The notes under the pieces: generated by a model
The model's database searches: none
Seen by the model: only the letters and a program-made list of their open reading frames with translations
What the model was told of the DNA's origin: nothing
Source of the DNA: Pterobdella sp. o SKG-2022
Taxonomy: Eukaryota > Annelida > Clitellata > Hirudinida > Piscicolidae
Length of the DNA: 64,000 nt
Reading direction: 5' to 3'
NCBI GenBank assembly: GCA_964035795.1
Contig: OZ038320.1
Coordinates: 6,107,895-6,171,894, forward strand
Shown here: in pieces, positions 13,376 through 25,062 of the stretch
How positions within the stretch are numbered: position 1 is the first letter of the stretch
Layout of the letters: each line of letters begins with the position of its first letter
Program-made: the position numbers and the translations under genes

Positions 13376-16300
13376 GGATATTTAATTTTTATTTACTCTT
13401 TCAGTGAAATTTTTGTCTCCAATATAATTTTACTTGCCATTGTATTGTATTATTAAAAAAAATACTAATAATCTAAATGCACATATTATGTGAAATAAAA
13501 AAAAATTTATAATAATACTGGTTAAAACTTAGTTGGAAAAATATAACTGAAAAAGTTTGAAATTCAAAAGTTATTAAACACAAAAATTGTATTCATAAAA
13601 AGAAAACCTTTATTTCAAGTGTAGCATTATCAAATTATTTCAATCATTTTCTGATGAGATTTGTACAGATCAGAAACTCTGCTTTTACAGTTAATAAACC
13701 GTTGAGAATGTTTGAGTGAGTTCACTATATTTAGAAACACAAACTTCATTGAGATAGAAAGTTTTTTGTCAACTAAGTAACATTTCCAAACATATTGTAT
13801 CTCAATAAAATTTATTTAAGCTCCTAAATATACTGGTGTGATTGTGGCTAATGTAAAATCATTAGTTTTTTATATACTTCAACCGTATTACCTACTAGTT
13901 TCTATGAACATCAAATTATATAAAGCATACTACAAAACATAATATCAATACAAACACATAAAAGATATTCACTATATAAAATATTATGTATTCAAAGACA
14001 CTCCTAGTTATACATTCTGAAGGAGGCTTTTAATGAACAGCTCAGAAGAGAAAGACGTTAGAAAACTGTCACTTTCTTTGACCCACCCTTCTATACTAAT
14101 AGTTTAAAAAAGTTTGAAATGTTCCGCTTACATAAGCATGCGTTTACTATTGTTTTGCTTCTATATTTAAATTTTACATCGTCTTAAGGGTTATTTTTGC
14201 ATTATTTTATTGAATTCTACATATAAAGAATGTATGATATCTACTGGTTCAATAACGTAGGGGCTAGGGTTAGGTTTGTAGATGTATCTAACTTATAAGT
14301 TGTGATCTTATATTTAATTTTTAGTTGAATATGAAGTATTTAATATTTATGAATTAAAAAATAACTCATAAAAATTTTGAATTTTATATGAAAAAACTCG
14401 ACTATGAAACAAAAATTATAGAATACATTATGAAATACCGTTAAAAAATTTAGAATACAAAAAGTATGGTGAAGTATGGAAGAAAATGTATTAACATGAT
14501 TTAATAGGACATACCCACGTAATCTTAAACTTTCAAATGAAACGTGTGAAGTATTAAAAGAATTTTTAATTTGAAAAATGCTTTTTGTTTCGAAACTGAT
14601 GCGAAAATTTGAAACTTTTTTTTTATTTTTCAAGATTGAAAGTTTCGATTAATATTTTTAATGAACACTTGAGAAAATTTTCAAATAAAAGCACTTTTAA
14701 ATAAAAAATAAAATGTTTATTTTATTCCACGAAGCTTTTCGTAAGATGAACACACATTATCAAAAAAAAACTTAGAAAATTTTTTCGAAATTTCACATTA
14801 ATCTCAAACCAATTATCATACTCTCAACTATTTTCTTCCCCCATAACCCAATCATTTCCCCAACGTGACCAACACCCTGTACCCATGCTATAATACCATA
14901 AATTCCATCATTAGGAAAGTTAAGTTCAATTTGAAATTTTGATTAATTTGATGATTAAATGTGTTCCAATGCATTTTTTTCATTCGCTGAAGTTACTCTT
15001 CAAAATTCAAGTTATAACTACCAGCTTACCAGCTTGATTTGGAAAGAAGTTTGAAATATATCTTCTGAAGCTACCAGTACACACCTTAGAATACCACTGA
15101 CAACAAACACTATTATTTTGCTTTGTCTCATCAATCTTAGACTCTCCACTGCCAAAAAATATTGAAGCATCTAAGCCCGCTTTTATCAGACCATCTTCAC
15201 CGATTTTCAGCGCCTCTGCGGCAAAAACACTTAAATTTTTTTGGTCTGTGAATACCATATTACATATAGTATACTATATATTATTATTATACCACAAAGA
15301 TGATCATAATGAAAACTTCATAGTGCTACAAATAATACAAACGATACAATGACCACAAAAAACTCAAATTACTCCTACAGTTCGTAAACTTTTTAACTGC
15401 TTCAATACGTTTTACGTTAGGCTAATGACGATACAATAATAATCAGATAATGGTTGCATTCACCATTATCACTATACAATCCCACCGTCTTTAATTTAAT
15501 GTAATTGATAAATGCTTGGTTTTTTCTGTGCATTTTGGGAGAATGTGTTTGCTGATGAATCTTTTGAGGAGTTTTTAATCAATTTTTGAAAAATTTTGTA
15601 TAGTTAGTTTCTCTGTTTGTGCTTGAATTTTTTTTTCAAAAGATTTTTTTTTTAATATTTTTTAATCAAAAAATTTTGAGTTAAAAATATATTAAAAAAA
15701 AAATGTTCCCCCCATAAAGCTGTTTGATAAGACTATTATGAAATTCTCCAAGAATGTTTAAAAAACATTATCAACAACTGCAGATACATTACACACCAGT
15801 AACTCACACACCTATTTGCCTTCATAAATTAAACTTCAATGCTTCAATCCTTGCGTAATTGAAGTTCTAGCGGGAAGTATACACGATGAGTTCCAGGTAT
15901 ATAGTACATATAATACATTAGACATGCATACAAATAAACAAGCTAGGAAATACATATGATACATTATATATAAATACACTTATAAAAGATATTCAAAAAA
16001 TATAATACATTATACATAAATACACTCATACAATGTATTATAAACATATAAACATCTATATACAATATATAAGACCCACAAAAACATACATAATTTTATA
16101 GAAATATAATACAAAGAATATTAGATATAGGAGGATAGAGACATAAAAATAAAAATAAAATTGTTTCTGATTATATAATTTATAATTTATAATTATAGCT
16201 GTAGCTAACAGGTAGAAAAAAATTGAAAATTACATGGGAAACAATCGATTCGTGTTTTTCACATTCATATTTTCCAATTGAGTAACTTCAAAGTGACTTG

Positions 16301-16440
16301 TTTTCATCAAAAATCACGTTTTTAATGTTTAATAGTTGTTTCCGATGTTTGTCTGTTACTAAAAGCACAGTAAATGACGGCGGATAGCAATAGTATTATA
16401 AATGGTAAAAACTATTCAAACTTTGCATTTTTTCAAATGT

Positions 16441-16472
<32 letters not shown>

Positions 16473-17930
16473 ATTAATAATATCAATAATAAAATTGAAA
16501 TGATAATAGTAAAAAATTTAAAGTAATGATAATAATAAAATTGAAATGATAATAATGGTGAAAACATTGCTAATAATGATTATGATAAAACTAATAGCAA
16601 GAATAAAATACTGCTGCCAGCAACAATAATAAAAATAATGGTGATAATAAGCTCAAAAAAATAATATTAGCAATAATAAGAACAATAATGAAAAATTAAA
16701 AACTATAATAATTATTATTGCTGTTTATAAAGACAATGACGTTAAATACAACTGAAAATTAGTAATGATAATAATAGTAACAACAAAAATAAGAAAAAAC
16801 TAACAATAATAGTAATAATACTAACAATAATAATAACAATAAGTACCAACTAACAGATGAGCAAATGAACGCAGCATTGTTTACACTGCATGGTGGCGAG
16901 GTAGGGAGGAGGCGGGCAGTCTTTTCATGTCAAGTTCATGCTTCAGGTTTGCTTTAAGACTAGTTTTAGTGAGTATATCGATAGATTCCTTGTATATGTG
17001 TGCTTTGGTTTAGTTCATTGTTGAGTTTTTGTCTATCATTAGAAATTTTTTGGTTCAGTTTTAGTATTAATACAAAGTAACTTTTGAAATATTTTACTTA
17101 GAAATTTTTTGTTAAACTTTAGTATTAATACAAATTAACTTTTAAAAGTATTTTAGTTGGAACTTTTTAAATTCTATTTATTGGAGTTGGATAAAAAGAT
17201 TGATTTAGGTTTCGCACCAGATTCAGTTGTATTTAAGTTTGGGACAAGGGCTTATTCAGCTATTTCTTGTATTATTCTAAATTTTATAAGTTTATATTTC
17301 CTTTATAATTTTTATCATTTAAAATTCTTTTTTAATTATTTTCCAAACTAAATTGCTTCAAATTGACTTTAGTTTGATTATTTGACAATATTTTAAAATA
17401 CTTTCAGTAACACCTTTTTAAATTAGGTCAGAAAAATTGTTTCTTAATTTTTGTATTTAAACTATTTAAACTGTTTTGTAATGATTAATTTAAAATTATT
17501 CATCAAACTTATAAATTTTTTATGAATATTTTTATTATCAAACAATTTTCAAGCAAATATTATTTTCACTTTATATAATTTTGTTTAAAATGTCATTTCA
17601 AGCAAAATTTCAAGTTCCCTGCAGTTTTAATTTCCATAATTTCAATTCAAAAATTTTCAGAATTTTTTAAAGGACTTATTTAAACTCTTATTCACTTTTA
17701 AGCAACAAAAACTCAGTCAAAAGATTTCACAAAAATTGATTAACTCAACATTCAAAAAAAAAATTTTGCAACACGTCATTTATCTAGTCTCAAAACAATT
17801 TTTTCAATATTTATAATCTTCTGTTTATTTATCAATACAAAATAAATACATTTATAGCGCCAAAACTGCTACTTATCACACGCTATGTGAGGTATTAAGG
17901 ACCATACAATTTAAACTGCCTACTACAATC
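13376..17930. other. AT-rich DNA; A/T trinucleotide-rich 16440-16850
   Basis: No gene is supported here. A diffuse ATA/AAT-rich tract occupies about 16440-16850. A minus-strand 83-codon frame at 15007-15258 has better composition than its surroundings but no recognisable domain or splice context. A GC-rich patch at 16858-16925 could hold a very small exon, discussed under rejected items. Confidence 0.45.
14728..14765 (-). repeat. Penelope-type hammerhead-like motif
   Basis: The minus strand reads TTGATAATGTGTG, TTCATCTTAC, GAAAAGCTTCGTGG. The GAAA box and the AGCTTC element are intact. The catalytic CTGATGA box is degraded and stem II is partly mismatched. Confidence 0.6.
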
Positions 17931-18056
17931 GCCCATGTGTGTATATATATATATACATTATATATTTTTTCTTTTATTTATATATCCTTTATACACACGT
18001 ATATATACACTACAAAACTCCATCCATTTCCACTCACGGCCACTGTTCATCCACAC

Positions 18057-18168
18057 ATCCACAAAGACTGGTACTTCCCATCATCACATCCACAAACACT
18101 ACTTCTTGCCACCATCACATCCACAAACACTGCCACCGCTTATTCTCACATCCACAAACACCGCTCGC
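18057..18168 (+). repeat. 31-bp minisatellite, about 3.6 copies
   Basis: Tandem units of 31 bases each begin with ATCCACAAA(G/C)AC, at about 18057, 18088, 18119 and 18150. The units differ by several substitutions. The overlapping His/Thr-rich frames in all three registers are products of the repeat. Confidence 0.85.
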
Positions 18169-18242
18169 TTAAATAACCTCCAGCACCTTCAACAGCAATC
18201 ATCGTCCATCATTGCATACATAAATGCATAAGCATTATGGTT

Positions 18243-18295
18243 TATGAATATTCATTTAATCTCATGAATATTCATTTAATTTCATGAATATTTAT
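18243..18295. repeat. 20-bp tandem repeat, three copies
   Basis: Three successive copies of ATGAATATTCATTTAAT plus two or three bases. Each copy contains the self-complementary ATGAATATTCAT. Confidence 0.8.
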
Positions 18296-18329
18296 CAGGT
18301 TTAATGCATAAGTGCTTGAAGAAAATCAT

Positions 18330-18665
18330 GAGAAATATCCCTAAAGATTATACATATATACATATATGTACATAAACTATACATATATAATATATATTCA
18401 GTATATATACATATATTTATGCAAAAATTTACATACAGATGCAGGCATTCAAAAATATGTACATATATATAGACATTTGAACACACATATATAAAAACAT
18501 TTACTCATACATATATACATAAATCTGCACATATAAAGATATAAGAGCATACAAATATATATAGACATCTACACACAAACATATAGAAAAATTCACACAT
18601 ACATGTATAAACACATACGAAAATTCACACATACATGTATATACACATACAAACATTCACATACA
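18330..18665. repeat. TATACATA/CACATA-rich simple sequence
   Basis: Degenerate alternating purine-pyrimidine sequence (ACATATATA, CACATACA). It includes two related copies of a segment with TTCACACATACATGTATA near 18591 and 18625. Confidence 0.6.
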
Positions 18666-18764
18666 CGAACATTTAAAATTGCATATAGCGCCACGAATCT
18701 ACATATAAGTACTTATGTACGGAAGCTCATTATCATACTTAATCGCTCTGCACGCTGTATCTCT

Positions 18765-18831
18765 ATTGGTCAGAAGGTCACGTGGCACTTGATGCTCCCG
18801 TGACGTCATCGCTTTATTGTGACGTCACGGG
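18765..18831. promoter_or_regulatory. CCAAT, E-box and double CRE cluster
   Basis: Within 67 bases there is an inverted CCAAT box (ATTGG, 18765-18769), a CACGTG E-box (18779-18784) and two full cAMP-response elements TGACGTCA. The CREs sit in a perfect 12-bp inverted repeat, CCCGTGACGTCA at 18797-18808 and TGACGTCACGGG at 18820-18831, separated by 11 bases. The patch is much richer in GC than its surroundings. The motifs are classical vertebrate and invertebrate bZIP, bHLH and NF-Y sites, so this is a good promoter or enhancer candidate. I could not attach it to a gene on either side. Confidence 0.45.
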
Positions 18832-20063
18832 AAAGGTTGAAGAAGGTGTCTTTTTTGTGTGCTGATGTGTTTACATGTTTTGTTTTTGTTTTTGATTTTT
18901 TTGAACTTTTTTTTGGCTATGATTCAGTTTCTGTATTTTTGTTTTTTTTGTTTTTTCGTGAAACTGATCTGTTTTTCAATGTTATAGCTGTTTTATACGT
19001 ATGTATGCATGAAAAAACAATTTCAAATAAATATTGTATGAAAAATTCAATTATGAATTATGAATTAGAGTACTTAAATTTTGGTATTGCAAAACACTCG
19101 GAATCTAGTTCTGCTTCGTTGTCTGTTAAATCTTTATCTTTGTATCTTGTATATATATCCCAACTATTATAAAAAATTTTAATTAAAAAATTCCTTGCAT
19201 CAAAGATAACAACATTTCGGCTCGGCACTTGATGAAGATTTTGTAGTTTTATTGTGTTGAGAGTTGGAAGCGTCGTTAAAGGACCGTACGCTCCATCCTT
19301 CAAAAACTCAATGCACAGTTTAAGCTTGGTAATGTACCGCATTATATTATCAAAACATATATTATTATGTACTCTTCATTATAGATTGTTAAATTATATT
19401 TATTTTTTATTAGTGCATTGTATTGACTTTCTTGAATTTATTTGTATTTTACTTCTTTATACTGTACCTATCAAATTTAATTCTACAGTATTTTGTATTA
19501 AACTGTACTATATTTTTTGTATTTAATTACACTGTATTGTTTTGTATCAAACTGTACAAGATCGTCTGGTATTGTATCATATCACGTGACATATAAAAAG
19601 GAGCAGTCCGTTAAAATTTGTTGCATCTCAGATGTTGTACATAACACCGCCATTCATTATTCATCCCTGCCTTTCACTAGCTGTATGTTGAATTTACTTC
19701 CTCAAGTACTTAAAATGTCTTTTATAAGGGGTTTTTGTGTGTCTACAAAGGTTTTTGCTTGGGTTCTTGGGTGGGAGGGTATGAGGGTGTATGATGGATT
19801 GATACTTGTTAGATGGTGAAGTTTTTTATATTTTTTTTGAATCACTTTTTTGATCTTATAAACAATTTATGAAAAGTTTAGTTTTTGAAATTGTTATCAA
19901 CTCAAGATCAAAAATTTAATCCCAAAATGATTTTAAACTAGAACATTTTCTCTGCATAAATGCATCATAACACTACCAGTTGCAACGATGGTTATCAATC
20001 AAGACACCAGAACCAAACCCTTGAAATCATGTTTGTCTTTGAATCAAACTTCAGATTCCCAGA

Positions 20064-20333
<270 letters not shown>

Positions 20334-20894
20334 ACTTTTGTAAGAAATATATTCTAAGTTGAAATTTGTCTAAACTCAATTTATTGGAAGTTGTTTCAAA
20401 ACTTATTTAATTATTCAAATGAAGTTGAAATTATTTTTATAAAATTTTGACGTGTATAATTTGGGACAAAAAAACGTGGAGTATAATCAAGAGGAAAGAC
20501 AGCAAGAAAGGCTTTTTAGAGAGATTTTTATATTGTCACGAGAAGGGAAGTGACATTGAAAATAATTATTTGAATTTTCTTGATGACATGTGTTTTTTCT
20601 CTTTTTGTTTGAAATCTCAAACATTTGCTTCGTTTTTTATAACAAAGTTTAACTTTTCGAAATAATAGCTTTTTATGATCTTTGTTTTTGGGCTTTTGAC
20701 GTTAAATTGCACCGAACTTGGCGTCTGGAATTTAAAGCTGCTTTTATGTTACAACCTGAATAACATTAAACTTAGACAGCAAATAAAACAAATTGATATT
20801 TTTTTATTATCATTTTAGCTTGGCAGATGATGTTTCTTTTTTGACAATGGTAATGCAAACTACCCAAATGTGGAAACGCCGAATCTTGAATTTG

Positions 20895-21052
20895 ATACTT
20901 TTAAGTTGGACGTTAGCTGGGGCTGGCAGTCTATAAAAATTTGTCTTCGATTAATGGCTGATTTAATAAATTACGCCAAAGTGTCATCAATAATCTAGGC
21001 CGACTGCTGCCAATACCGGTTACTGAGACATGTACAGCAGTATAATCTAATA
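20895..21052 (+). repeat. LINE 3'-tail family copy
   Basis: About 155 bases share order and sequence with the minus-strand copies at 42216-42305 and 62214-62345. The shared order is TTAGCT-GGG-TGGCAGTCTA, then ATTACGC, then ATCAATAATCTA, then GTTACTGGGACATG-like and CAGCAGTATAATCTAATAT. The last 35 bases also match the 3' tail of the LINE at 13.3 kb. This is a truncated LINE or a SINE that borrows its tail. Confidence 0.7.
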
Positions 21053-23105
21053 TAATTAAGAAATATGTACTTCTAATAGGGTTAGCTCAGAGAATTATAA
21101 CTTAACTGTCAACTCTCCACCAAATGCACTTGATTCCCCTTAAAACAACTCTGTGAAATTACTCTCAAAGTCTTAGTAATTATTTAGCTTTAATCCAGTA
21201 TTAAAAAGTCCTTTTACTGATTATTTTGACTGTTGGCATACAATCCCCTTTCTGTCTCACCATTGCAAGCGTCAACATAACCCCTCTGAGTAGTTTTAAA
21301 TTGGAGCTGACGAATCATAATTAAAGATTTCAACTCCTAGTTTTAGTTCAGCTTTCAAAAAATTTAGATTTCAACTATATGAAAAAGGAGCTAATGGTTG
21401 GAAATGTAAATTGATGGAAAATTTCAAATAAAACAAAAGTAAAATACTTGTACAGAGAAAACTATATCAATAATCCTGAAACAAAAATTCCAACCTCGTT
21501 TCGAATTCACCGGCTTTTAAAACTCTCAACATAATGAATTGCCTCTTCGTTTGATTGTCTCACATACTTCAGTTTAAACTGTGCTGCAGTTTACGTTTTT
21601 CACAGACCTATTCAAAACCTTTCGGTTCTGGGAATAAATTTAAATGGCTAAAAAATAAAAAATTTACAAACCAAAAGTTGTTTATTACTGAAGTGTTGTA
21701 CTCATTATTAAAAAATTCTTTGAGATTCACCAGCATTATGAGGTCTCAAAATGAGTTTCTATCCACGTCACTGCTCCATCTCAGCTTCAGCAAAGCTGGC
21801 TTGATAGAAAGGCGTTAAATTGAATTTTTTTAGATTTTGTTGTTTTTTTTTAGTTGAAGGAACTATTCCCATAGCTTTATTTACCAAAGATACACACTGA
21901 CGCAACACACTTCATCAAAAACAAAGCTTTTCAAACTGTGTAGTTAGGTCATCAGGTTTCAAACGAAAAGATAAATATTTCATGGAAATAACGTGTAACT
22001 CGATAAGAGAACAAACATTTGAAGCGATGCAGTTTGTTGACTAAACTCTGTGAGTGGAAGGCACTAATATGGGGGGATAGTGGGGTTTTACGGGTTTCTT
22101 GAGATTATTTGGGGGGATTTTGATAGGGGTTTATTGGAGGGTGATATATTGGAATGTGGTAACTTCAAGTTTTTTTTATTTTAACCAATATGATTTATGT
22201 ATTTCTAATTAAGTTTTTTCCAAAAATTTGAAAAATAATCTTTTTTATACTGTTTTTGGTTATAGAAGTTTTTGAAAGTAAGTTTATTGTTATATCTGTT
22301 TTTGTTTTTATTGATTTTTAATAATTTTTTTATTTTTCAAAAATTATTTTTTTAAAAATAAATTATTTTGCTTTTGAAAAATAATTATTCTTTTGGAAAA
22401 ATTTTTAATTAAAAGGAGTTTATTTTGCTAAATAAAAGTTTTTTTTGCTGAAAAATAGTTTTTTCTTAAAAAAAAGTTCATTTATTCAATTTCAGTAAAG
22501 TAATTTTTCTCATGAGTTTTCCACAAATTTTACTAAGTTCTTTAGCTGATATTTAAAATGGTTTTTTTATAGATTTAACTAATTAGATTTCAAAAAAATT
22601 GAATAAAAAAATCAAATTTTATTATTTAAATTTTCATTTTTAACTTTTTAATTCATAAAACTAATCAAAATAATTAATATTAAATTATACACCACTCCAA
22701 ACATTAGCTAGCCAAAGCCAATAAAACTTTGTTTATTCAAACAAAACGAGTGTAGCATTTGCTAATCATTTCCTCAATATGTAGTCGTTTTAGTTCAATA
22801 AAGTTGATCTCTCATATAAAAATGTTCATGCCTTGTATAACAGATTATTTACACACATAACATAAAGTATAGGAAAGCAGTAGTTAGTATAGATATGAAA
22901 AATGAAGTATACACAAGATTAAGTAAAACTTAATCTGCTGGTTAGTTTAACTATATGGGTAGATTTATTGGAAGTCTTTTGGATTTCAAATAAATGTAAA
23001 AGTGCCCTTATATCTAGCGCATGTTTTTGAAATGCCATACAGTTTAGTTCAATGTATATTCAATGTAAAATTGTCTTTATTTGAAGCTTTTCAGTATAGT
23101 TTAAA
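21053..23105. other. AT-rich DNA without a supportable gene
   Basis: I see no coding island. A G-rich patch at about 22050-22150 follows a possible GTGAGT donor at 22050, but the frame before it carries a stop, so no exon is called. Confidence 0.5.
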
Positions 23106-23232
23106 AAAATTGCTACAAGTTGAATTAAGCAAAAACACACCTTGAAACAGGTGCTAATTGTTGGCCCAAATCGGAATCGAACCCGATGAAATTTTTAAAT
23201 AATCAGACCAATTGAATTGTGCGATCTAATTT
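23106..23232 (-). repeat. tRNA-derived SINE, copy 3
   Basis: On the minus strand a box B (GGGTTCGATTCCG) is followed by GGGCCAACAATTAGCACC, then a segment ending near TTGTAGCAA. The same order is seen in the SINE copies at 28488 and 47190. The tRNA-like head is more diverged than in those copies. Confidence 0.7.
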
Positions 23233-23904
23233 GAACAGTAAGATCCAATACTATACAATAAGCATAATTACAAACTAAAGTTCTTTCAAAAAACTGTGTT
23301 TTCATTATATAAATTGATACCTACCGTCTTATTTATGAAGTTGTTTTTATCTAAAACTCAATTTTAACCATAATACCAAAAAGTTTGGTTTTCTAATATA
23401 TGTTATGAAAGTATTAGATATTATTATTCTCATTATTATTTTTATATTTATTAGAAGCTTTTTAAAACTGGTTTCTTCGTAATTCTATAAAAGACTTAAG
23501 TTTAGTTTAAAAAAAAAGATATTAATTCAATTTAAGAAAAAAGTTCATTTTCAGAAACCTATAGCTTTGGAGAAGTTCATTTTTAAATTTCGTGTTTTTG
23601 AGTATTTTTTTTTATTTCTAAGTTTTATAATTATTTTAATTTTTATATATTATTTCAATAAACCCAAAAAAAATTAAGTAAATTTTAAAATATTTTAATT
23701 ATCAACATTTTCTATACGATTTTCTATACATTTGTTAAACGAGACTGCTTTGAGCGACCTTAAAAATTAGCTGGAAGGAACATGTCTCCAATACAGTGCT
23801 TTATTCGGAGCTGCCAAAAATTTTCGACGTTTATATTTATATATAATAATGAAAAGTAAATAAAATTGGTAAATGAAATGCCGATAATAAATAGAAAATG
23901 TACT

Positions 23905-24110
23905 TACTTACTTAGGGCGGCATACAATTATGTCGAGAAATAGTAGGCGCCACGACGTCAGCTCAAAAACTCCTGTCTCTCAGTGCTCCAGCCAGATCTT
24001 TCTTCTTCATGTGAGAGTCTCTAGCCAGGTTGTCAAAAAATGTCATTGTCGGTATTCCTCTACTGACACTACCATGTCTTGGCTCTCAGAGTACTAGATC
24101 TGCAACGACT
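23905..24110 (-). mobile_element. Probable LINE C-terminal fragment
   Basis: The minus-strand reading contains a short open segment NLARDSHMKKKDLAGALRDR and nearby RAKTW in another frame. This resembles the GRP-KTW and LA-DR pattern at the end of many LINE ORF2 proteins. It abuts ACTTACTTACTT on the plus strand. The frame is broken and the assignment is tentative. Confidence 0.35.
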
Positions 24111-24909
24111 TCGTCACTCCTTCTTATCAATATTGATAGATTTTTTCTAAATGATTTATTCGAATTTTGGTATAAAAAAACTCGGCATAAAAATTATAAA
24201 AACATTTTTTTTGAAAATAATTTTGAGCAAAAACTTTTCATAACGACTAAGCCATCAGATCATCCCAAAATAACGTTTGCCCAAGTGACAGTTGTCACAA
24301 GGTGTTATTGGAATTTGAGTTTTTTAAAAATACTTTGTTCTAAACTAATTAACAATATATATAATCTTCAAAATCTAATACTCGTGTTAAAATTTACTGT
24401 TTTTTTCATATATTTTTTTTTGTATAAATAAAACAATATTCGAGGTTTTTAATAGCATTAAATGATTTTATAGTCAGCTCATAGTCTTTTGTGGTTTTGA
24501 TGATTTCATAATTAATATCTCATGGTTATCGATGTGTTGTTTAGGAGCTTAGTGATAAATTTTGTACTTTGTTTGAATGACACTTTTTTTAAATTTTTTA
24601 TTTTCATTTCCATTTATTTCCTTATTTATGGCTCATATGAAGTAGCGCCTGTGAAACTTAATGGTTTCGATGAGGAGCATGCGTAGAACATGTTCACCCA
24701 AAAAAATGAATGTGACAGAAAAAATTAGTTATGAATGAGAATATTTAACCTACATCTTTAAAAGTGTGTTAAATAATTTTTAAATTAATATTTAATTAAA
24801 AAGGCAATTTACTCTTAATTCATATTAAATTCGATGTGTTTATTATATATTATATCACTCTTTCATGCTAAGTTTAAAGTGAAAGAGCCTATCAGTTTTT
24901 TGAATTTCC

Positions 24910-25062
24910 ATGAATAAATGTTATAAAATATATTCCGTAACTATAGTTTTAAAAAGATTTCATCAGTCCAACTCAAACCCAAACCAATATAAAAAGTCTT
25001 TTTTCAACATAAATGGTTTAGCCTCAACATTCCGAGGGTTCATCTCAAAATTTCTTAAAATA
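24910..25062 (+). other. Predicted mitochondrial targeting sequence of PUS1
   Basis: Residues 1-51 before the second in-frame Met (25063) have no acidic residue, many Lys, Arg, Ser and Asn, and hydrophobic patches. This is typical of an amphipathic presequence. PUS1 is known to act in both nucleus and mitochondria through alternative starts, and the position fits. Starting at the second Met would give the nuclear form. Confidence 0.5.

Noticed and set aside
15007..15258. Minus-strand 83-codon frame with two adjacent Cys and a balanced composition
   Set aside because: No domain, no clear splice context and no homologue recognised. It could be an exon or relic but I cannot support it beyond composition.
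16858..16925. GC-rich patch with a possible 43-bp plus-strand exon (acceptor CTAACAG, donor GAG|GTAGGG) and, on the other strand, GCCACCATG opening a 13-codon frame
   Set aside because: Too short to judge, the peptide is not recognised, and no partner exon was found on either strand.
17935..18231. Three overlapping His/Thr-rich frames
   Set aside because: They come from a 31-bp tandem repeat and exist in all three registers.
21920..22150. Possible exon ending at GTGAGT (22050) followed by a G-rich intron-like start
   Set aside because: The best frame carries a stop before the donor, and the peptide has no recognisable features.
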